This document shows, in pieces, positions 63,665 through 64,000 of a stretch of DNA of 64,000 bases. The number at the start of each line of letters is the position of its first letter. The stretch's first letter is position 1. The position numbers were made by a program, and so were the translations under genes. This DNA comes from Maricaulis salignorans. GTDB lineage: Bacteria; Pseudomonadota; Alphaproteobacteria; Caulobacterales; Maricaulaceae. The notes beneath the pieces were generated by a model that made no database searches, had not been told where the DNA came from, and worked only from the letters and a program-made list of their open reading frames with translations. The stretch is from positions 16,051-80,050 of the forward strand of contig NZ_FNHG01000015.1 in NCBI RefSeq assembly GCF_900103475.1. Reading direction: 5' to 3'.

Positions 63665-64000
63665 CTAGGGCGTGGACTCAATTGCGCGCATCCAAATTCG
63701 GGCTGAGGCGAGCGCGAGGGCGGCCATGAAATTGTCGGCGTGTTTTTCGAAGCGTGTGGCGATGCGGCGGAACTGTTTGAGTTTGCAGAAGAAGCGCTCG
63801 ACCAGATTGCGCTGACGGTAAAGGCTCGGAGGGACGCTGCGCTGGATGCGAACCCGGCTCTGGGTGGGGATATGCGCCTCGCCGCCGCGGTCCCGGACAA
63901 AATTCACGAGCGCCATGCTGTCATAACCTCGGTCGGCGATCACACATCCGGGCGGCAAGGCACCGAGGAGTTGGGGCGCAATCGTTTTGTCCGAGGCCTG
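63665..64000 (-). CDS. IS5-family transposase, C-terminal part (cut by window edge)
   Basis: The frame enters at the right edge with QASDKTIAPQLLGALPPG. It continues with CVIADRGYDSMALVNFVRD (second DDE Asp), then QRNLVERFFCKLKQFRRIAT with the DDE Glu in VER, and ends ARIWMRAIESTP. This is typical of the IS5 family, probably the IS427 group. The N-terminal half and any frameshift region lie outside. The TAG stop uses the CTAG at the element's edge. Confidence 0.92.
   Translation of the reverse strand, partial: QASDKTIAPQLLGALPPGCVIADRGYDSMALVNFVRDRGGEAHIPTQSRVRIQRSVPPSLYRQRNLVERFFCKLKQFRRIATRFEKHADNFMAALALASARIWMRAIESTP
63666..64000. mobile_element. IS5-family (IS427-like) insertion sequence, left end in window
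   Basis: The inner sequence begins at CTAG followed by GGGCGTGGACTCAATTG, which looks like the terminal inverted repeat of IS427-type elements that target CTAG/TA. The other end is outside, so neither the repeat pair nor the target duplication can be confirmed. It inserted just after rnd without damaging it. Confidence 0.7.

Noticed and set aside
1..64000. tRNA, rRNA, CRISPR arrays, prophage or integrative elements
   Set aside because: No cloverleaf, rRNA, direct-repeat array or phage genes were seen by eye; the gene content is core chromosomal except the right-edge IS.

Overview
The window is chromosomal DNA from a GC-rich alphaproteobacterium, most likely of the Caulobacterales/Maricaulales (Hyphomonadaceae-like) group. 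The main reasons are an adjacent divK-pleD cell-cycle pair, a bactofilin gene overlapping an M23 peptidase gene, an alphaproteobacterial RNase E with a C-terminal GWW motif, and an aat-DUF2155-NDUFA12 block. The genus is inferred, not shown. No rRNA, tRNA, CRISPR array or prophage was found. The only mobile DNA is one IS5-family element cut by the right edge.

Layout. 1-1.0 kb: start of an iscR-iscS (Fe-S assembly) operon with an IscR-type operator. 1.0-12.3 kb: a hydrolase, anmK, tyrS, a large AsmA/YhdP-like envelope protein, bcp with a ferritin-like protein, an M23 peptidase with a bactofilin, and prfB with its programmed +1 frameshift. 12.3-24.9 kb: PBP1A (mrcA), amiC-type amidase, rne, an M48-TPR protease, a FemAB-like protein, DUF2007, a HIT protein and recQ. 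25-32.3 kb: DUF2306 and a membrane-anchored AraC regulator, clpS-clpA, a phasin and a SPOR-domain DD-carboxypeptidase. 32.4-39.6 kb: topA-rnr-nudix, an MFS transporter and rpmG. 39.7-46 kb: divK-pleD, a ROK kinase with dinB, a hydrolase, ridA and a DsbA-like lipoprotein. 46-51.2 kb: thiS-thiG, aroQ-accB-accC-aat, DUF2155 and NDUFA12. 51.3-56.2 kb: a degenerate full-length relative of class II ribonucleotide reductase followed by two exported pentapeptide-repeat proteins. 56.3-64 kb: aspS, a His-rich secreted protein, a TetR regulator with two acyltransferases and an LplT-like transporter, rnd, and the IS element.

How the genes fit together. Cell-wall functions are unusually dense: AnmK (recycling), M23 plus bactofilin, PBP1A, amidase and DD-carboxypeptidase. 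RNA turnover is covered by RNase E, RNase R and RNase D. The N-degron pathway is represented by aat, clpS and clpA. DivK and PleD are the polar cell-cycle and c-di-GMP regulators.

The observations most worth follow-up are: (1) the apparently non-catalytic NrdJ relative at 51.3-54.3 kb, which keeps a complete reading frame but lacks the thiyl-radical active-site motif; (2) the TetR - PlsC - PlsC - LplT-like phospholipid module with two matching operator-like sites; (3) the paired exported pentapeptide-repeat proteins with matching Cys caps; (4) a possible 28-residue leader peptide with a tandem 12-residue repeat before the DUF2306 gene.
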